Below are positions 61,339-64,000 of a stretch of 64,000 nt of DNA, piece after piece (the first letter of the stretch is position 1; the number at the start of each line of letters is the position of its first letter). Origin of the DNA: Chloroflexota bacterium (GTDB taxonomy: Bacteria; Chloroflexota; Anaerolineae; DUEN01); assembly GCA_013152435.1 (NCBI GenBank), contig JAADGJ010000106.1, forward strand, positions 124,918 through 188,917, written 5' to 3'. The notes beneath the pieces were generated by a model, which was not told where the DNA came from, did not search any database, and saw only the letters and a list, made by a program, of their open reading frames with translations. Made by a program: the position numbers and the translations under genes.

Positions 61339-63585
61339 TCACCCCCTGAGCCGTTCCGCCAGGGCGCTGTATCGCTGGGCCACGCGATCGTTTCGGACCG
61401 CGATGGCGATGGCACGCGGCGTCCCCACCAGGACGACCAGCTGTCGCGCCCGCGTGACGGCCGTGTACAGCAGATTGCGTTGGAGCATGACGTAGTGTTG
61501 CGTCAGCACGGGCACGACCACCGCCGGGAACTCCGAGCCCTGCGCCTTGTGCACCGAGATGGCGTATGCGTGCACCAGCTCGTCTAGCTCCAGGAAGTCA
61601 TAGGTCACGCGGCGGCCGTCGAAATCGACCGCCAGCGTCTGATCCTCCAGATCTACGGCGACGACATACCCCAGATCACCATTATAGACATCTTTGTCAT
61701 AGTTGTTGCGCATCTGCATCACGCGATCGCCCAGGCGGAAGACGCGGCCTCCTACCCGGCGCTCCGGCTTGCGCTCGGACGGCGGGTTGATCGCCTCCTG
61801 CAGGAGAGCGTTCAGATTGCCCACGCCCGCCTCCCCCCGATGCATGGGACTCAGCACCTGGATATCGGAAGGAGACAGGCCAAACCGGCGAGGGATGCGC
61901 GTCTGCACCAACTCCACCACCAGCTCGGCCGCCCGCTCCGGGTCATCCGTCTTGAACAAGAAGAAATCCCGAGACCTGCGGTTGTCCAGGATCGGCATCT
62001 GCCCCTGGTTGATGCGATGGGCGTTGACGATGATGTAGCTGCCCTCCTCCTGGCGGAAGATCGTCTCCAGCCGCACCACGGCCACGACGCCGGAGGCGAT
62101 GATATCCCGCAGCACGTTTCCCGCCCCCACCGATGGAAGCTGGTCCACGTCACCCACCAGGAGCAGGTGCGCGCCGGGCGGGATGGCCTTGAGCAGATGA
62201 TTGGTGAGCAGGAGGTCCAGCATGGACGCCTCATCCACGATCACCATGTCCACATCCAGCGGGTTCTCCTCATCATGCTGGAACGACATCCCCTCACCCG
62301 GCTTGAACCCCAGCAAACGATGCACCGTCTTCGCCTCGCGGCCGGTGGCCTCAGTTAGGCGCTTGGCCGCCCGCCCCGTGGGCGACGCCAGCACGTAAGA
62401 CCGCCCCGCCATCTCCAGCATCCGGATGACCGTCTGCACCGTGGTGGTCTTGCCCGTGCCCGGACCACCGGTGAGCACCGCGACCCGCTGGGTCAGGGCC
62501 GTCTGCACGGCCTGCCGCTGTGCAGGCGCCAACGCCAGCCCCGTCTGGCGCTGGATGGTCTCGAACGCGGCCGCCCAATCGAAGGAGAGGAAGGGAGACA
62601 GCCGCTCCACCGGCGCCTCGATCAGCCGCTTCAGCCGCCCCACCACACCGATCTCGCCGTAGTAGAAGGGCGTCAGATACACCGCCTGCTCATCCGACTC
62701 CCAAGCCGGCCCGGGCTCCCGCACCACCTGCGGGGAGCGTGCGTCCGGACCATCCTGGACGGGGATACGGAGATCCCGCAGGGATTCGATGTGCACCTGC
62801 TCGTCCAGGGCCAGCGCCTCGATCGCCTGGTTCACCCGCTCCTCGTCGATCTCCAGCAGGCGAGCCGCCTCCGCGACGAGATCCTGGCGCGGCACGTAGA
62901 CGTGTCCCTCGTCCGCCTTCTGGCTGAGGACATAGGCGACGCCCGCCGCCGCCCGTCCCGGATCATCCGGGGCGATCCCCAGGTTGCGGGCGATCTTATC
63001 CGCGGTGATGAAGCCGATGCCGTGGATGTCCCGGGCCAGCCGATAGGGATCGTTGCGCACCACAGCGATGGCCGAATCCCCATACGTCTTATAGATCTTC
63101 ACCGCCAGCGAGGTGCTGACCCCGTTGGCCTGCAGGAACAGCATGACCTCCTTGATCTGGCGCTGCTCCTCCCAGGCGCGCTGGATCATCGCCACGCGCT
63201 TTGGGCCGACCCCCGGCACCTCCAGGAGCCGCTCGGGGGCTTCCTCGATCACGTCCAGCGTCTCTAACCCGAAGTACCGGACGATCCGCTCCGCCGTGAC
63301 GGGGCCGATCCCCTTGATGAGCCCAGAGCCCAGGTACTTGCGGATCCCCTCAACGGTGGCCGGGAGGACCGTCCGCACGGACTCGGCCTTGAACTGCCGG
63401 CCGTACTGGGGATGCAGAATCCACTGTCCAGTCATCCGCACGGACTCGCCCACGTGCACCCCCAGCATGTTGCCGACCACGGTAACGGTGTAGTCCTTGC
63501 CCTCGGGGGCAAGTCGGGCGACCGTGTATCCGCTCTCCTCGTTATGATAGGTGATACGTTCGATCACGCCGGTCAACTCGAGCAC
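61339..63585 (-). CDS. recD2: RecD2-type SF1B DNA helicase
   Basis: About 748 residues. An N-terminal OB/HhH region (residues 1-210, IERITYHNEESGYTVARL, LIKGIGPVTAERIV, VPGVGPKRVAMI) precedes the helicase. Walker A is GGPGTGKTTTV near 374, motif II is MVIVDEASMLD, and motif VI is AYAISVHKAQGSEFPAVV. It acts as a 5'-3' helicase independent of RecBC. Length and domains match RecD2 proteins of Gram-positive bacteria. The product probably works in DNA repair or recombination. Confidence 0.95.
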   Translation of the reverse strand: MLELTGVIERITYHNEESGYTVARLAPEGKDYTVTVVGNMLGVHVGESVRMTGQWILHPQYGRQFKAESVRTVLPATVEGIRKYLGSGLIKGIGPVTAERIVRYFGLETLDVIEEAPERLLEVPGVGPKRVAMIQRAWEEQRQIKEVMLFLQANGVSTSLAVKIYKTYGDSAIAVVRNDPYRLARDIHGIGFITADKIARNLGIAPDDPGRAAAGVAYVLSQKADEGHVYVPRQDLVAEAARLLEIDEERVNQAIEALALDEQVHIESLRDLRIPVQDGPDARSPQVVREPGPAWESDEQAVYLTPFYYGEIGVVGRLKRLIEAPVERLSPFLSFDWAAAFETIQRQTGLALAPAQRQAVQTALTQRVAVLTGGPGTGKTTTVQTVIRMLEMAGRSYVLASPTGRAAKRLTEATGREAKTVHRLLGFKPGEGMSFQHDEENPLDVDMVIVDEASMLDLLLTNHLLKAIPPGAHLLLVGDVDQLPSVGAGNVLRDIIASGVVAVVRLETIFRQEEGSYIIVNAHRINQGQMPILDNRRSRDFFLFKTDDPERAAELVVELVQTRIPRRFGLSPSDIQVLSPMHRGEAGVGNLNALLQEAINPPSERKPERRVGGRVFRLGDRVMQMRNNYDKDVYNGDLGYVVAVDLEDQTLAVDFDGRRVTYDFLELDELVHAYAISVHKAQGSEFPAVVVPVLTQHYVMLQRNLLYTAVTRARQLVVLVGTPRAIAIAVRNDRVAQRYSALAERLRG

Positions 63586-64000
63586 GGTTCCACGCTCCTA
63601 CAGGCTATTTTACCCGAAGCGCCCGCAACCGGAAAGAGGGTGTACGCGGTGTCAGGGCTCTTCAAAAATCTAACGGGGACTCTCCCCGGGCACCTCAAAC
63701 CAGCCTCGCCTCACTTGGGAAAGGGCGTTGTAGGGACGCAACGGCGTTGCGCCCTATTCGCACCCACTGAACAGCATGGGCGAGGCCCCCGCCTGTCGCT
63801 TTCTCCCTCCACGGGCGGCCGCACCTGAAAGGGGAGATACGGAGGGAAAGCCCCTCCGCAGAAAAACGCCTTTTCTCGCCTCTTACCTGCCTGGCTGGGG
63901 CTTTGGCCGATGGCCTCCGGCCCCACGGGGCAGGTGAGGGCCTGAAAATAGATCTCTTCGGAGGGGCTGCCGCCCCTCCGAGCCACCCCAGAGATGCGGG
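63586..64000. other. Intergenic region with hairpins and a third dispersed-repeat copy
   Basis: No gene is supported in the last 415 bases. Present are CGGGGA-CTC-TCCCCG (63674-63688), a 26-base hairpin with one bulge TAGGGACGCAAC/GTTGCGCCCTA (63731-63756), and from about 63800 a divergent copy of the repeat seen at 22714 and 49110, with perfect hairpin CGGAGGGGC/GCCCCTCCG (63959-63980). Confidence 0.6.
63800..64000 (+). repeat. Dispersed intergenic repeat, copy 3 (divergent, runs to window edge)
   Basis: The order CTCCACGGG, CCGCACCTG, AAAGCCCCTCCG, TTTTCTCGCC and then GGAGGGGCT with its inverse repeats copies 1 and 2, but with many changes and insertions. It continues past the window. Confidence 0.5.

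Overview
The window is about 64 kb of GC-rich bacterial chromosome with densely packed genes. It most resembles a member of the Chloroflexota, probably near Anaerolineae. That placement is inference from gene content and style: a subtilase whose C-terminus reads like the surface-protein tails of that group, several TTG and GTG starts, CYTH/CHAD proteins, a hopanoid-type glycosyltransferase/deacetylase pair, sugar-uptake and uronate/lyxose-type catabolic genes, and many short hairpin repeats between genes. No rRNA, tRNA, CRISPR array, prophage or complete insertion sequence was found.

Layout. 1-6.8 kb: the end of a sugar-binding protein, birA with a membrane partner, an ABC-F ATPase and coaE. 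7-13.2 kb: an SmtB-type metal sensor, then a cell-surface glycan cluster (GT4, GT2, a flippase-like membrane protein, an HD hydrolase and an alkaline-phosphatase-superfamily hydrolase). 13.4-21.6 kb: a secreted subtilase, a CYTH-CHAD pair, a NagD-like phosphatase, an endonuclease III and a GT39-type mannosyltransferase. 21.8-25.7 kb: a patatin lipase and an HpnK/HpnI pair whose glycosyltransferase carries an extra C-terminal domain. 25.8-30.2 kb: an M20 amidohydrolase, a molybdopterin oxidoreductase, a YbaK deacylase and a DUF2294/MpsC protein. 30.3-41.2 kb: a membrane-ion and nitrite region. It starts with a structured 5' leader and P-type ATPase, followed by nrfHA, a KefB-type antiporter, two P-II-like proteins (one fused to CBS domains), decayed copies of antiporter and nrfA, an ArsB/NhaD permease and a CNNM/CorC protein. 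41.2-44.3 kb: a geranylgeranyl-reductase-like flavoprotein and two unknown membrane-associated genes in an AT-richer patch. 44.4-49 kb: a minus-strand carbohydrate catabolism cluster. 49.4-52.9 kb: a peptide-type ABC importer without ATPase genes. 53-57.2 kb: folC, an alcohol dehydrogenase, a tiny zinc-ribbon-like protein and a lipoprotein with a duplicated domain. 57.3-63.6 kb: a radical SAM/SPASM protein, a DmpA-type peptidase, a ribokinase and RecD2.

The most interesting parts are the terminator-containing leader before the P-type ATPase, which looks like a riboswitch I cannot assign; the nrfHA/P-II-like/antiporter neighbourhood with a partial duplication; the HpnI homologue with an extra YkoP-like domain beside HpnK; and a family of dispersed intergenic repeats with at least three long copies. 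Functional calls rest on reading motifs in the translated sequence. No database search was run.
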